From Microbacterium pullorum (GTDB lineage Bacteria > Actinomycetota > Actinomycetes > Actinomycetales > Microbacteriaceae), in contig NZ_JACSQP010000002.1 in assembly GCF_014836535.1 (NCBI RefSeq), positions 186,001 through 250,000 of the forward strand: DNA of 64,000 nucleotides, written 5' to 3'. The notes under the pieces are model-generated. The model saw only the letters and a program-made list of their open reading frames with translations. It ran no database searches and had not been told where the DNA came from. The translations under genes and the position numbers were made by a program. This document shows positions 34,716-42,990 of the stretch, one piece after another. Each line of letters opens with the position of its first letter. The first letter of the stretch is position 1.

Positions 34716-36167
34716 TCAGCGCTCGACGAAGCCCTGGTCCAGGATGCGGGCGACGACCCGCTCGGCGGCGTGACCGTCGTCGCGGGCGTTGAAGCGCTCC
34801 CGCCACGTGGCATAGCGGGAGGCGAAACGCTCGGTCGCGCCCTCGTCGGCCAGCGCCGCGACGAGCGCATCGGCGGAGTGCACCACGGCGCCCGGTGCGT
34901 GCGCCGCGAGGTCGAAGTAGAAGCCGCGCAGCTCTCCCCGGTAGTGCTCGAGGTCGGGCACGAGGAAGTACATGGGCTTTCCGGTGACGCTGAAGTCGAA
35001 CATCACCGAGGAGTAGTCGGTGATGAGCGCATCCGCCGCCAGCAGCAGCCGTGCCGTGTCGGGGAAAGCCGTCACGTCGATGACCCGCGGGCCCGAGGCA
35101 TCGCGCCCCGGGATGAGGGTCCGGGAGTGTCCGCGCACGAGCACGACGGCATCCGCCGCCTCGGCCAGCGCGCCCGGGTCGATGAAGTCGACCATCTGCT
35201 CGCGGTCCTCCCGCCAGGTCGGCGCGTACAGCAGCACGCGCTCGTCGGCTCCGATGCCGAGAGCGGCGCGAGTGGGGGCGCCGTCTCCGGTGACGAGCAC
35301 GTCGTTGCGCGGGTACCCCTCGACCCAGATGGGGCGGCCGAGGAATGCGTAGGCCTTCTTCATGATGCCGGCGCCGTACGCGTTCTGCGCCAGCAGCACG
35401 TTCCATCGCCGCGCCTCCCGCACGACCGCGACGGCGCGACGGAGGTCGAACCCGGGTCGGTGCAGGGCGAGGCGCTTGAGCGGCGTGCCGTGCCAGGTCT
35501 GCAGCACGACCTGGCCGCGGCGGCGCTCGAACCGGCGGCGCAGCCAGTCGTTGACCACGAGCAGCCGTGAGGCGCCGCGTGCCCGCCACCACTGCGGAGA
35601 GCCCTCGACGACGGGGATGGCGCCGTCGGGCACGGCGACCGAGAGGTCCACGACGCTCCAGTAGCGCGCGACCCCCGGGGCCACCCGGGCGAGCTCCCGG
35701 TCGATCGCGTACGGGTTGCAGCTGGCGTTGCGACCGTAGAAGCTCTCGAAGAAGACCGCGTTCTCCAGCGCTTCCGGCCGCGTCGCATAGCGCCGTTCCA
35801 GCGCCGCCTGACCGTCGCCGGAGTCATAGGCCGGGTCCACGGGAGGTCCGACGTGCAGCACACCGCCGTCGAGTTCGGCGCGCAGGGTGCCGAGCATCGT
35901 GAGCGCGACGCTGTCGATCGCCTCCACCGACGCGCCCTCGGCGCCGGTGATGTGCACCTCGTACGCGCCCGTGGGCAGCGGCAGCGACTCGCCGCCCCAG
36001 CGCGCCGTGCGGAGCGCGAAGACCGCCCGCCACGAGGCGCCACGGCCGGTGACCTTCGCGCTCACCCGCGCCCGCGGGCCGATCAACTGCGCGTCGGCGG
36101 GGCGCGCGCCCGTGCCGGAGAGCTCCAGGACCGCGCCGTCGTCGGCGATGAGGCGTGCTCGGATCAT
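34716..36167 (-). CDS. CDP-glycerol glycerophosphotransferase (TagF-like)
   Basis: 483 residues. N-terminal 110-residue beta-rich domain (RARLIADDGAVLELSGTGARP) seen in TagF/TarL-type proteins of Actinobacteria, then the Glyphos_transf domain with QTWHGTPLKRLALH, RVLLYAPTWREDREQM, LVRGHSRTL and ITDYSSVMFDFSVTGKPMYF, all the catalytic and CDP-binding motifs. Extends or attaches polyol-phosphate units on a lipid-linked wall polymer. Its start ATG overlaps the stop of the upstream homologue by 4 bp, so the two are made together. Converges on the GT2 gene. Confidence 0.92.
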   Translation of the reverse strand: MIRARLIADDGAVLELSGTGARPADAQLIGPRARVSAKVTGRGASWRAVFALRTARWGGESLPLPTGAYEVHITGAEGASVEAIDSVALTMLGTLRAELDGGVLHVGPPVDPAYDSGDGQAALERRYATRPEALENAVFFESFYGRNASCNPYAIDRELARVAPGVARYWSVVDLSVAVPDGAIPVVEGSPQWWRARGASRLLVVNDWLRRRFERRRGQVVLQTWHGTPLKRLALHRPGFDLRRAVAVVREARRWNVLLAQNAYGAGIMKKAYAFLGRPIWVEGYPRNDVLVTGDGAPTRAALGIGADERVLLYAPTWREDREQMVDFIDPGALAEAADAVVLVRGHSRTLIPGRDASGPRVIDVTAFPDTARLLLAADALITDYSSVMFDFSVTGKPMYFLVPDLEHYRGELRGFYFDLAAHAPGAVVHSADALVAALADEGATERFASRYATWRERFNARDDGHAAERVVARILDQGFVER

Positions 36168-37423
36168 GCGGATCCTTTCGATCGTGCGGCCAGACCCGCC
36201 AGAATCACGCGGTACACCCGCGCGGTGTTGCCGCCGTCGCGGAACGCGTGTACCCGATCGCTCAACCGCCGGGAACGCCCGATGCGTTCGTCACGGGCAT
36301 CGGGGTCGCCCAGCACCGCGTCGAGCTGACGACAGGCCGTCTGCCAATCCGACGCCGGATCGGGTCCCGCGACCTCGGCGTACGTGCCGTAGAACCCCCG
36401 GCGCGCGGCATAGGCCTCGAGGTCGGGAGCGAGGTACAGCACGGGCAGCGGGATGAGCCCTGCGTCGTAGGCGAGCGAGGAGTAGTCGGTGATGAGCACG
36501 TCCATGCCCGCCAGCGCCGGCGTGACGTCGGCGACGACGTCACTGCCCATGAGGCGCACGCGGTCGCTACCCGCGGGCGGTGCGTAGCGGCCGGCACCGA
36601 GGTGGTGCGGGCGCACGAGCAGCACGGCGTCGTGGCGCTCGAGCACGTCGAGGATGAGCCGCCACTCGGCGGTATCCGGAATGGACGGGTCCTCGTCGCC
36701 GTCACGCCACGTGGGCGCGTACAGCACGAACCGGGTGCCCGCAGCGACGACACCGGTCGCCGATTCGACGATCGCGCGGCCCGCGGCGCGGCGTTCGTCG
36801 GCGGTGCCGCTGGACAGCACGTCCACCCGCGGTTCGCCCGTCACCGCGACACGCCCGACGGGGAGCCCGAACGCGGACTCCAGACGGCCCCGCACCAGCT
36901 GGGAGGCGGCCGGCAGCACGGCGATGTCGGAACCCGCCCGCCGATACATGATGCGAAGCAGCGCCCTGACCCATCGCGATCGCGGCAGAAAGCGGCTGCG
37001 GAGCGTCTCGGGCGAGTCCAGGCCGATGCGCTTGAGCGGGATGCCGTGCCAGAGCTGCACGACGAAGGCACCCGACACCGCATACCGGTTCACATCGCCG
37101 AACCCGTGGGTGACGACGACGACGCGCGCGCGGGCGGTGCGCCAATAGCCGCGCAGCGAGGACTTCGGCGCCCAGCGGACACCGCGCCGCTGCGCCTCCC
37201 GCGCCTGGTCGGCGTTGCCGGTGAGCCACGTGCCGTTCGCGCCATGTGTCTCGACGGCTTCGGTCCACAGCGCCCAGCCGCCGTCGGCGAGGCCCGCGGC
37301 GGAGCCGAACACCCACTCCCCCGAGGTGCGGGGGATCACGGCGCCGGCGAGGCGGCCCGCCGCGTACAACGGGATGCGGGCCAGCTTGCCGGCGTTACCC
37401 GCACCGAACGAGAAGGACGCCAC
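36164..37423 (-). CDS. CDP-glycerol glycerophosphotransferase (TagB/TagF-like)
   Basis: 419 residues, second member of the coupled pair. Motifs: VQLWHGIPLKRIGLDSPETL, FVLYAPTWRDGDEDP, LVRPHHLGAGRY and LITDYSSLAYDAGLIPLPVLYLAPDLE. Shorter N-terminal part than the partner, so it may act as the priming enzyme while the partner elongates; that division is inference. Starts with GTG at 37423, 6 nt after a TAGGCT -10 box. The start codon lies inside one arm of a perfect 17-bp inverted repeat (37414-37452), which could reduce its translation or end htrA transcription. Confidence 0.9.
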   Translation of the reverse strand: MASFSFGAGNAGKLARIPLYAAGRLAGAVIPRTSGEWVFGSAAGLADGGWALWTEAVETHGANGTWLTGNADQAREAQRRGVRWAPKSSLRGYWRTARARVVVVTHGFGDVNRYAVSGAFVVQLWHGIPLKRIGLDSPETLRSRFLPRSRWVRALLRIMYRRAGSDIAVLPAASQLVRGRLESAFGLPVGRVAVTGEPRVDVLSSGTADERRAAGRAIVESATGVVAAGTRFVLYAPTWRDGDEDPSIPDTAEWRLILDVLERHDAVLLVRPHHLGAGRYAPPAGSDRVRLMGSDVVADVTPALAGMDVLITDYSSLAYDAGLIPLPVLYLAPDLEAYAARRGFYGTYAEVAGPDPASDWQTACRQLDAVLGDPDARDERIGRSRRLSDRVHAFRDGGNTARVYRVILAGLAARSKGSA

Positions 37424-37452
37424 CCCGCGAGCCTATCGCGGGGTGGCGTCCT
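37414..37452 (-). terminator. Perfect 17-bp inverted repeat over the start of a TagF-like gene
   Basis: Arms 37414-37430 and 37436-37452 are exact complements around a 5-nt loop. It lies 20 nt after the htrA stop codon and covers the -10 box (37430-37435) and the GTG start (37421-37423) of the next gene. It can act as an htrA terminator, an operator or a start-masking hairpin. Confidence 0.7.
37430..37435 (-). promoter_or_regulatory. Leaderless -10 box in the hairpin loop
   Basis: TAGGCT on the minus strand, 6 nt before the GTG at 37423; it sits mostly in the loop of the 17-bp inverted repeat. Confidence 0.5.
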
Positions 37453-37471
37453 GGGTCGGCGTGCGGGAACG

Positions 37472-39016
37472 TCAGTCGGTCAGTTCGCCGAGCGTGACCT
37501 CGACCGTGCGGGTCTCACCGTCGCGCACGACCGTCAGCGTCGCGTCGCTGCCGCCGGCGACCGCGCGCACCTGCGCGGTGAGGTCGGTGGCATCGGTGAT
37601 CGGCAGACCGTCGAAGCCGGTGACGATGTCGCCGGGCTGCAGCCCCGCCTCGGCGGCGGCGCCGCCCTCGGTCACTTCGCTGATGTACGCACCCGTCGTG
37701 GTGGCACCTTCGATGCTCGCGGCGGGCGCGACCATGGCGCCCAGCAGGCCGTGCGAGGCCTCACCGGTCTCGATCAGTTCGTCGGTGACGCGCTTGACGA
37801 TGTCCGACGGGATCGAGAATCCCACGCCGATCGAACCCGACTCGCTGGAGGATCCGGCCGTGGCGATCGCGACGTTGATGCCGATGAGCTTGCCCTCGGA
37901 ATCGACCAGCGCGCCACCGGAGTTGCCGGGGTTGATGGCGGCGTCGGTCTGCAGCACCGAGATCGAGATCGTCGAGGTGGCCTGCTGCGGCTCACCCTGA
38001 CCGAAGTCGAAGTAGAACGGTCCGTCCTGGCCGTTGTCGGGGGCCTGCGGCGAGCCGTCCTCGGGGGTCTCCGGGGCGGCGGACGAGGCGATCTGGATCG
38101 AACGGTTCAGCGCGCTCACGATGCCGTTGGTGACGGTGTTGGACAGGCCCAGCGGCGCACCGACGGCGATCGCCGCGTCACCGACGTTGAGGTCGGCGGA
38201 GTCGGCGAACTCGATCGGGGTGAGGCCCTCGGCGTCGACCAGCTTGATGACGGCGAGGTCGTACAGCGGGTCCAGGCCCACGATCTCGGCGTCGTACACC
38301 CGGCCGTCGGCCGTGGTGACCGACAGCGTCGGGTCGGAGGTCGCGCCGTCGAGGGTGACGACGTGGGTGTTGGTGACGACATAGCCGTCTTCGCTCAGGA
38401 TGACCCCCGAACCGGTACCGCCGGCGGAGTCACCGGCGCTGGCCGAGATCGTGACGGTGCTCGGCACGACCTTCGCGGCGATGCCGGTGATCTGGTTGAC
38501 ATCTTCGCTGTCGTTGACCGTCACCGAGACGGGGCCGGAGGCGGCGACCGTCTGGGAGTTGCCCCAGATGCTGACGCCCGCGTATGCACCGCCGACACCG
38601 GCGGCTCCGCCCACGAGTGCGGCGGCGACCATCAGCGCGGCCACCTTACCGGCGCCGATGCCCGACTTGCCCGACGCGGCGGAGGACGCCTGCTCGCCGC
38701 CGAGCGGCTGGGTGGGCTGGGTCGCCGACGCGGCGTGCGCACCGGGTGCGGCATAGGGGTACTGGGGGGCGCCGTAGCCCTGCGGCGGTGCCCCGTAGGG
38801 ACGGCTCGGCGCCTGGCCGTACGGCGGCTGCGCGCCGGGACGCTGAGGTGCGCCCGGGTGCGGCGGCTGGCCCGCGTACGACGGCGTCGCGGCGGCGGGC
38901 TGCGCGGCGGACGACGGTGCCGGCTGCGACGGCGCGGCCGGCCGCTCCGGCACGGCCTGCTCGGCGCGCTCCGGCTCGGTGTGGTCTTCGGGGCGGGTGC
39001 CCTGGTTCTCGCTCAT
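37472..39016 (-). CDS. Membrane-anchored HtrA/DegP-type serine protease with PDZ domain
   Basis: 514 residues. Cytosolic Pro/Gln/Tyr-rich tail (residues 1-125), one membrane helix near 126-146 (VAALMVAAALVGGAAGVGG), trypsin-like protease domain with triad His218 (VVTNTHVV), Asp253 (YDLAVIKL) and Ser366 (NPGNSGGALV), and a C-terminal PDZ domain from about 420 (GDIVTGFDGLPITDATDL). Protects against misfolded or stress-damaged envelope proteins. An acidic insert (APETPEDGSPQAPDNGQDG) lies in the protease domain near the LA loop. Start ATG 39016 follows AGAAGGAGAT. Confidence 0.95.
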   Translation of the reverse strand: MSENQGTRPEDHTEPERAEQAVPERPAAPSQPAPSSAAQPAAATPSYAGQPPHPGAPQRPGAQPPYGQAPSRPYGAPPQGYGAPQYPYAAPGAHAASATQPTQPLGGEQASSAASGKSGIGAGKVAALMVAAALVGGAAGVGGAYAGVSIWGNSQTVAASGPVSVTVNDSEDVNQITGIAAKVVPSTVTISASAGDSAGGTGSGVILSEDGYVVTNTHVVTLDGATSDPTLSVTTADGRVYDAEIVGLDPLYDLAVIKLVDAEGLTPIEFADSADLNVGDAAIAVGAPLGLSNTVTNGIVSALNRSIQIASSAAPETPEDGSPQAPDNGQDGPFYFDFGQGEPQQATSTISISVLQTDAAINPGNSGGALVDSEGKLIGINVAIATAGSSSESGSIGVGFSIPSDIVKRVTDELIETGEASHGLLGAMVAPAASIEGATTTGAYISEVTEGGAAAEAGLQPGDIVTGFDGLPITDATDLTAQVRAVAGGSDATLTVVRDGETRTVEVTLGELTD

Positions 39017-39101
39017 GAAAATCTCCTTCTGACAGGCAGATACAGATTGCCGCTTGGACCTGTGGGTTTCTTATGCCCCGAATGGGATCACCCTATGCGT
39101 G

Positions 39102-39107
39102 TAGCGT
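39102..39107 (+). promoter_or_regulatory. Leaderless -10 box of the aminotransferase gene
   Basis: TAGCGT, 7 nt before the ATG at 39115. Supports 39115 over the upstream Met at 39073. Confidence 0.45.
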
Positions 39108-39114
39108 GAACGGG

Positions 39115-40317
39115 ATGCGAAAGATTCCCGGCGCCTGGCGCCGTGCCGCTGAAGGTGCAGGCCTGCTGGGCCGAGACGGGACCGCGGTTCCCACCATCTT
39201 CGCCGAGATGAGCGCCCTGGCGACCCGCACCGGCGCCGTCAACCTCGGGCAGGGGTTCCCCGACGAGGACGGACCCGAGGAGGTGCTCGAGGCGGCACGC
39301 TCGGCGATCGCGCACGGGGTCAACCAGTACCCGCCGGGTCGCGGCATGCCCGACCTGCTGCAGGCGATCGCCGAACACCAGCACCGGTTCTACGGCGTGC
39401 ACCTCGATCCGCAGCGCCACGTGCTGGTGACCACGGGGGCGACCGAGGCCCTCGCGGCGGCGCTGCTCGCCCTCGTCGACGGGCCCGACGACGAAGTGGT
39501 CGTCTTCGAGCCCTACTACGACAGCTACGCCGCCTGCGTCGCCCTCGCCCGTGCGCGCCTGGTCACCGTGCCGCTGCGCCAGCCCGATTTCCAGCCCGAT
39601 CTCGACGACCTCCGCCGGGCCGTCACCGACCGCACCCGCATCATCCTCGTCAACGACCCGCACAACCCCACGGGGACCGTCTTCGGGCGCGAGACCCTCG
39701 AAGAAGTGGTGCGATTGGCGGAGCGCCATGATGCGATCGTGCTCACCGACGAGGTGTACGAGCACCTCGTCTTCGAGGCCGTGCACACCCCCATCGCCAC
39801 CCTCCCGGGCGCATGGGAGCGCACACTCACGATCTCCTCGGCGGGCAAGACCTTCGCCACGACCGGGTGGAAGATCGGCTGGATCTCCGGTCCCGCCGAC
39901 CTCATCGATGCGGTGCTCGCGGTCAAGCAGTTCCTCACCTACGTCAGCGGCGGACCGTTCCAGCCCGCCATCGCCACCGGGCTCCGCCTTCCCGACGGTT
40001 ACTTCACCGACGCGGCAGCCTCCCTGCGCGCCAAGCGCGATCTGCTCGGCGAGGGCCTCCGACACGCGGGATTCGGCGTGTCGACGCCGCGCGGGTCGTA
40101 CTTCACCGTGGCCGATGCCGCCCCCCTGGGCGCGACGGATGCCGCCGAGTTCTGCCGCGCGCTGCCGGCGCGCGCGGGGGTGGTCGCCATCCCGCTGACG
40201 GCGTTCGTCTCGCCCGAGCACCGCGGCGACTACGCGACCCTCGTGAGGTTCGCCGCGTGCAAGCGGGTCGACGTGATCGAGGACGCGGTCGCGCGACTCG
40301 CTGTGCTCGCCGGCTGA
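39115..40317 (+). CDS. PLP aminotransferase class I (kynurenine/glutamine transaminase or DapC-like)
   Basis: 400 residues, fold-type I. Motifs: AVNLGQGFPDEDGPEEVLEA, NQYPPGRGMPDLLQAIA, ILVNDPHNPTGTVFG (Asn and Pro of the PLP pocket), LTDEVYEHLVF, the Schiff-base Lys in ISSAGKTFATTGWKIGW, and the substrate Arg in ATLVRFAACK. This is the pattern of glutamine transaminase K / kynurenine aminotransferase and of mycobacterial DapC-like enzymes. The omega-amidase-like nitrilase encoded just downstream and facing it fits glutamine transaminase, whose keto product needs that hydrolase; this is inference. Confidence 0.9.
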   Translation: MRKIPGAWRRAAEGAGLLGRDGTAVPTIFAEMSALATRTGAVNLGQGFPDEDGPEEVLEAARSAIAHGVNQYPPGRGMPDLLQAIAEHQHRFYGVHLDPQRHVLVTTGATEALAAALLALVDGPDDEVVVFEPYYDSYAACVALARARLVTVPLRQPDFQPDLDDLRRAVTDRTRIILVNDPHNPTGTVFGRETLEEVVRLAERHDAIVLTDEVYEHLVFEAVHTPIATLPGAWERTLTISSAGKTFATTGWKIGWISGPADLIDAVLAVKQFLTYVSGGPFQPAIATGLRLPDGYFTDAAASLRAKRDLLGEGLRHAGFGVSTPRGSYFTVADAAPLGATDAAEFCRALPARAGVVAIPLTAFVSPEHRGDYATLVRFAACKRVDVIEDAVARLAVLAG

Positions 40318-40324
40318 GACGCGG

Positions 40325-41134
40325 TCAGCGGCGAGGTTCGACACGGAACCGGCGCAGCGCGAGGGCCGGGTTCACGCGGCGCACGCGCGCCACGGCATCC
40401 ACCTCGAGATGGGCCACCGCGACGTCGGTGGTCGTGCCGACGGCGGCGATCTGCACGCCCTGCGGGTCGATGATCATCGAGTGGCCCACACCGAGCGGCG
40501 GCGGGTGGTCGGCGGCCGCGACGAAGAGGGTGTTCTCGATCGCCCTCGCGGTCAGGAGCGTGCGCCAGTGATGCTCCTTGAGCGCGCCGCGCACCCATTC
40601 GGCCGCCACGAGGATCACGTCCGCGCCGGCATCGGCCAGCAGCCGTCCCACCTCGGGGAAGCGCAGGTCGTAACACGTCATGAGCGCGAACCGCAGCCCG
40701 CCCACCTCGAAGGTCTCGGGCGTCGCCAGCTCCCCCGGCTCCACCCAGTCGGACTCGCGCTGCCCGAATGCGTCGTACAGGTGCAGTTTGCGGTAGCGGG
40801 CGAGCACACCGGAGCAGTCCACCGCCACCACGGTGTTGCGTACGCGCTGCGCGTCGTGGCCACGCTCGAGCAGTCCGGCCACGACGTGCATGTCATACCG
40901 CGCCGCGAGCCGCACGAGGCCCTGGACGAAAGGCCCATCGATGTCCTGCGCGTTGCGGGCGAGCGACTCGTCGAACGGGTCGACGAAGTAGCTGGAGTAC
41001 TCGGGGAACACCACCACGCGGGCGCCGCGGTCGTGCGCCCGCACGACGAGGCGCTCGATCAGGGTCAGATTCGCCTCGACGCCCGAGGTCGGTCCGAACT
41101 GCGCGACGGCGACCGCGACGGAATCCGCACTCAT
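40325..41134 (-). CDS. Carbon-nitrogen hydrolase (nitrilase superfamily, omega-amidase-like)
   Basis: 269 residues from MSADSVAVAVAQFGPTSG. The Glu-Lys-Cys triad is present: VFPEYSSYF, RYRKLHLYD and LMTCYDLRFPEVGRLL, plus WVRGALKEHHWRTLLTARAIEN. Class resembles Nit2/YafV omega-amidases that hydrolyse alpha-ketoglutaramate or similar keto-acid amides. The longer frame to 41227 lies in the upstream gene. Start ATG overlaps the stop of the DUF6328 gene by 4 bp. Its 3' end is 7 bp from the facing aminotransferase stop. Confidence 0.92.
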   Translation of the reverse strand: MSADSVAVAVAQFGPTSGVEANLTLIERLVVRAHDRGARVVVFPEYSSYFVDPFDESLARNAQDIDGPFVQGLVRLAARYDMHVVAGLLERGHDAQRVRNTVVAVDCSGVLARYRKLHLYDAFGQRESDWVEPGELATPETFEVGGLRFALMTCYDLRFPEVGRLLADAGADVILVAAEWVRGALKEHHWRTLLTARAIENTLFVAAADHPPPLGVGHSMIIDPQGVQIAAVGTTTDVAVAHLEVDAVARVRRVNPALALRRFRVEPRR

Positions 41135-41643
41135 CGGCTCTCTCCTTCTCGGCGCACCCGCACCACCACCGGCACCACGATCCACAGCACCGCGATCAGC
41201 GAGCCGAGGGCGATGCCCACGACCCATGATGCCGTGTCGCTGACGACCACGTCGAACACGAAGGCGACGACCCCCACCAGCAGCACCGACACCGTCAGCA
41301 GCGACGTGAGCAGCGCGATGTGCCCGTAACGCACGACGGTGCGCTTGGCCCGATGCTGGAAGAGGAATCGGTGCAGCGCCACGGGCGCGAGCGCCACGAT
41401 CGCACTGAGCGCGGCGAGCACGATGAGGACGAGGTAGAGCGCGCGCTGCCCCGCAGAGAGATCGGTGAACGCCGGCTGGAAGGCGAGCGCGAGGAGGAAC
41501 CCGGTGAGGATCTGCGTGCCGGTCTGCAAGACCCGCAGCTCCTGCAGCACCTCGTTCCAGTTGCGGTCCGCGCGCTCAGCGGGGGTCTCGTCACGACCGT
41601 CGGGGAGGTCGTCGGTGAGCGCGTCGTCGGCACCTGCGGGCAT
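41131..41643 (-). CDS. DUF6328 membrane protein
   Basis: 170 residues from MPAGADDALTDD. Acidic N-terminus, then WNEVLQELRVLQTGTQILTGFLLALAFQPAF, the signature of DUF6328, with four membrane helices (about 45-62, 70-92, 105-130, 135-160). Function unknown; common in Actinobacteria, often beside unrelated housekeeping genes. Coupled to the downstream nitrilase gene by ATGA overlap, although no functional link is obvious. Confidence 0.85.
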   Translation of the reverse strand: MPAGADDALTDDLPDGRDETPAERADRNWNEVLQELRVLQTGTQILTGFLLALAFQPAFTDLSAGQRALYLVLIVLAALSAIVALAPVALHRFLFQHRAKRTVVRYGHIALLTSLLTVSVLLVGVVAFVFDVVVSDTASWVVGIALGSLIAVLWIVVPVVVRVRREGESR

Positions 41644-41745
41644 GCGTTCATCCTCGCCAGAGCACGGCCACGGAGCAAGGAGAAGACGTCGATGCCCGCC
41701 CGTGGTGCAGAGCACTCCAGAGCCGTGTTAGGCTAGTAAACGTGC

Positions 41746-41822
41746 CGCGGGGTGGAGCAGTTCGGTAGCTCGCTGGGCTCATAACCCAGAGGTCGTAGGT
41801 TCAAATCCTGCCCCCGCAACCA
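41746..41822 (+). tRNA. Initiator tRNA-fMet (anticodon CAU)
   Basis: 77 nt with CCA encoded. The acceptor has the unpaired first base C opposite A, and the anticodon stem has the GGG/CCC run (CTGGGCTCATAACCCAG), both hallmarks of the initiator tRNA. D and T arms are normal. Confidence 0.97.
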
Positions 41823-41827
41823 AGATG

Positions 41828-41860
41828 AAGAAGGCCCTCGCTTCGGCGGGGGCCTTCTTC
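41828..41860 (+). terminator. Rho-independent terminator after tRNA-fMet
   Basis: Hairpin of AAGAAGGCCCTCGC and GCGGGGGCCTTCTT around a TTCG-type loop, directly after the tRNA and followed by CGTTCG. Near-perfect stem. Confidence 0.85.
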
Positions 41861-41894
41861 GTTCGCTCCCCCGGCATCCGCTTGCTGAACCGCG

Positions 41895-42365
41895 TCAGTC
41901 GGGGTCGAGCACGACCGACATACGCTCGAGGAATCGCGAGATGGCCGCGAGTTCGTCGTCATCGAACTCCGACGCGACGGCGCGCATCTCGCCGATACGC
42001 CGGCCGAAGTGTCGACGCAGGTCCTCGCGGGTGAGGTCGGTGATCTCCACGATGAGCGCGCGTCGGTCGTGCGGATGCCGCCGACGCTGCACGTGACCCG
42101 ACTCGCTCAGGCGATCGAGCAGCTTCGTGGTCGATGCCGTGGAGATGCGCAGATGCCGCGCCACGTCGTGGGGACTGACCGCCTGGCCCTGCTCCTCGCG
42201 CATGACCATCATGCGCAGCGCAGCGACATCGGTGGCGTTCATGTCCATCTCATCCTTCATGCCCCCGTGCATGCGGTCGATGGCGTCGCTGAACGTCCGC
42301 ATCGCCACCAGGGCGGATCGCACGGCCAGGTCATGATCCGCGGACCGTTGGTCATCCGCTGTCAT
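41895..42365 (-). CDS. MarR-family regulator, CrtR-like
   Basis: 156 residues from MTADDQRSADHD (ATG 42363-42365, with GGAGGTG upstream). Winged helix: MNATDVAALRMMVMREEQ, VSPHDVARHLRISTASTTKLLDRLSESGHV, and the wing RRRHPHDRRALIVEITD. Diverges from the carotenoid operon with about 70 bp between the start codons, as crtR does in Corynebacterium glutamicum, where the MarR-type repressor senses geranylgeranyl-PP. The same role here is inference from position and family. An inverted repeat in the intergenic region is the likely operator. Confidence 0.88.
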   Translation of the reverse strand: MTADDQRSADHDLAVRSALVAMRTFSDAIDRMHGGMKDEMDMNATDVAALRMMVMREEQGQAVSPHDVARHLRISTASTTKLLDRLSESGHVQRRRHPHDRRALIVEITDLTREDLRRHFGRRIGEMRAVASEFDDDELAAISRFLERMSVVLDPD

Positions 42366-42406
42366 GTGGACACCTCCGCTCACCATCGGTATCATCGTGC
42401 CAGATC

Positions 42407-42421
42407 GCTAGATAAACTAGC
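42407..42421. promoter_or_regulatory. Candidate MarR operator and -10 region of the carotenoid operon
   Basis: GCTAG-ATAAA-CTAGC, a 5-bp-arm inverted repeat with an AT-rich centre, in the gap between the regulator and idi. TAGATA or TAAACT within it could be the -10 of idi. A second, partly overlapping pair TAGCA (42418-42422) / TGCTA (42431-42435) lies next to it. Confidence 0.55.
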
Positions 42422-42435
42422 AACCAGGAGTGCTA

Positions 42436-42990
42436 ATGAACGAAGAAGAGTTGGTCGTCCTCCTCGACGACGACGGCCGCGAGATCGGTACCGCAGCGAA
42501 GTCCAGTGTGCACGGCACCGATACCGCCCTGCACCTGGCATTTTCCTGCCATGTCCTCAATGACGCCGGCGAGGTCCTGGTGACCCGCCGCGCCCTCAGC
42601 AAGAAGACGTGGCCGGGCGTGTGGAGCAATTCTTTCTGCGGTCACCCCCGCCCCGCCGAGCCGCTGTTGGCGGCGGTACGCCGTCGCGCGGACTACGAGG
42701 TGGGACTGAACCTCGTCGACATCGAGTTGTCACTGCCACTGTTCCGTTACCGCGCGGTCGACGCCAGCGGCATCGTCGAGCACGAGCTGTGCCCCGTGTA
42801 CACGGCGCGCACCTCCGAGGAGCCCGTGCTGAACCCGCTCGAAGTCGCCGAGGCGCGCTGGGTGGAACCGGCAGCACTCGCACGCGCGCTCGAGGCCACC
42901 CCGTGGGCGTTCAGCCCGTGGCTGGTCCTGCAGGCCCGCCAGCTGCACATGTTCGACTCCCTCGCCGCAGCCGGACGGCCCACCCCGTGA
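42436..42990 (+). CDS. idi: Isopentenyl-diphosphate delta-isomerase, type I
   Basis: 184 residues. Nudix-fold enzyme that converts IPP to DMAPP, supplying the carotenoid pathway it heads. Active-site Cys in WSNSFCGHPRP and the Glu in HELCPVYTAR are present, with KKTWPGVWSN typical of type I. ATG 42436 follows AGGAG; a GTG at 42430 is a weaker alternative. The stop overlaps the crtE GTG (GTGA at 42987). First gene of idi-crtE-crtB-crtI-crtYe-crtYf-crtEb. Confidence 0.96.
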   Translation: MNEEELVVLLDDDGREIGTAAKSSVHGTDTALHLAFSCHVLNDAGEVLVTRRALSKKTWPGVWSNSFCGHPRPAEPLLAAVRRRADYEVGLNLVDIELSLPLFRYRAVDASGIVEHELCPVYTARTSEEPVLNPLEVAEARWVEPAALARALEATPWAFSPWLVLQARQLHMFDSLAAAGRPTP

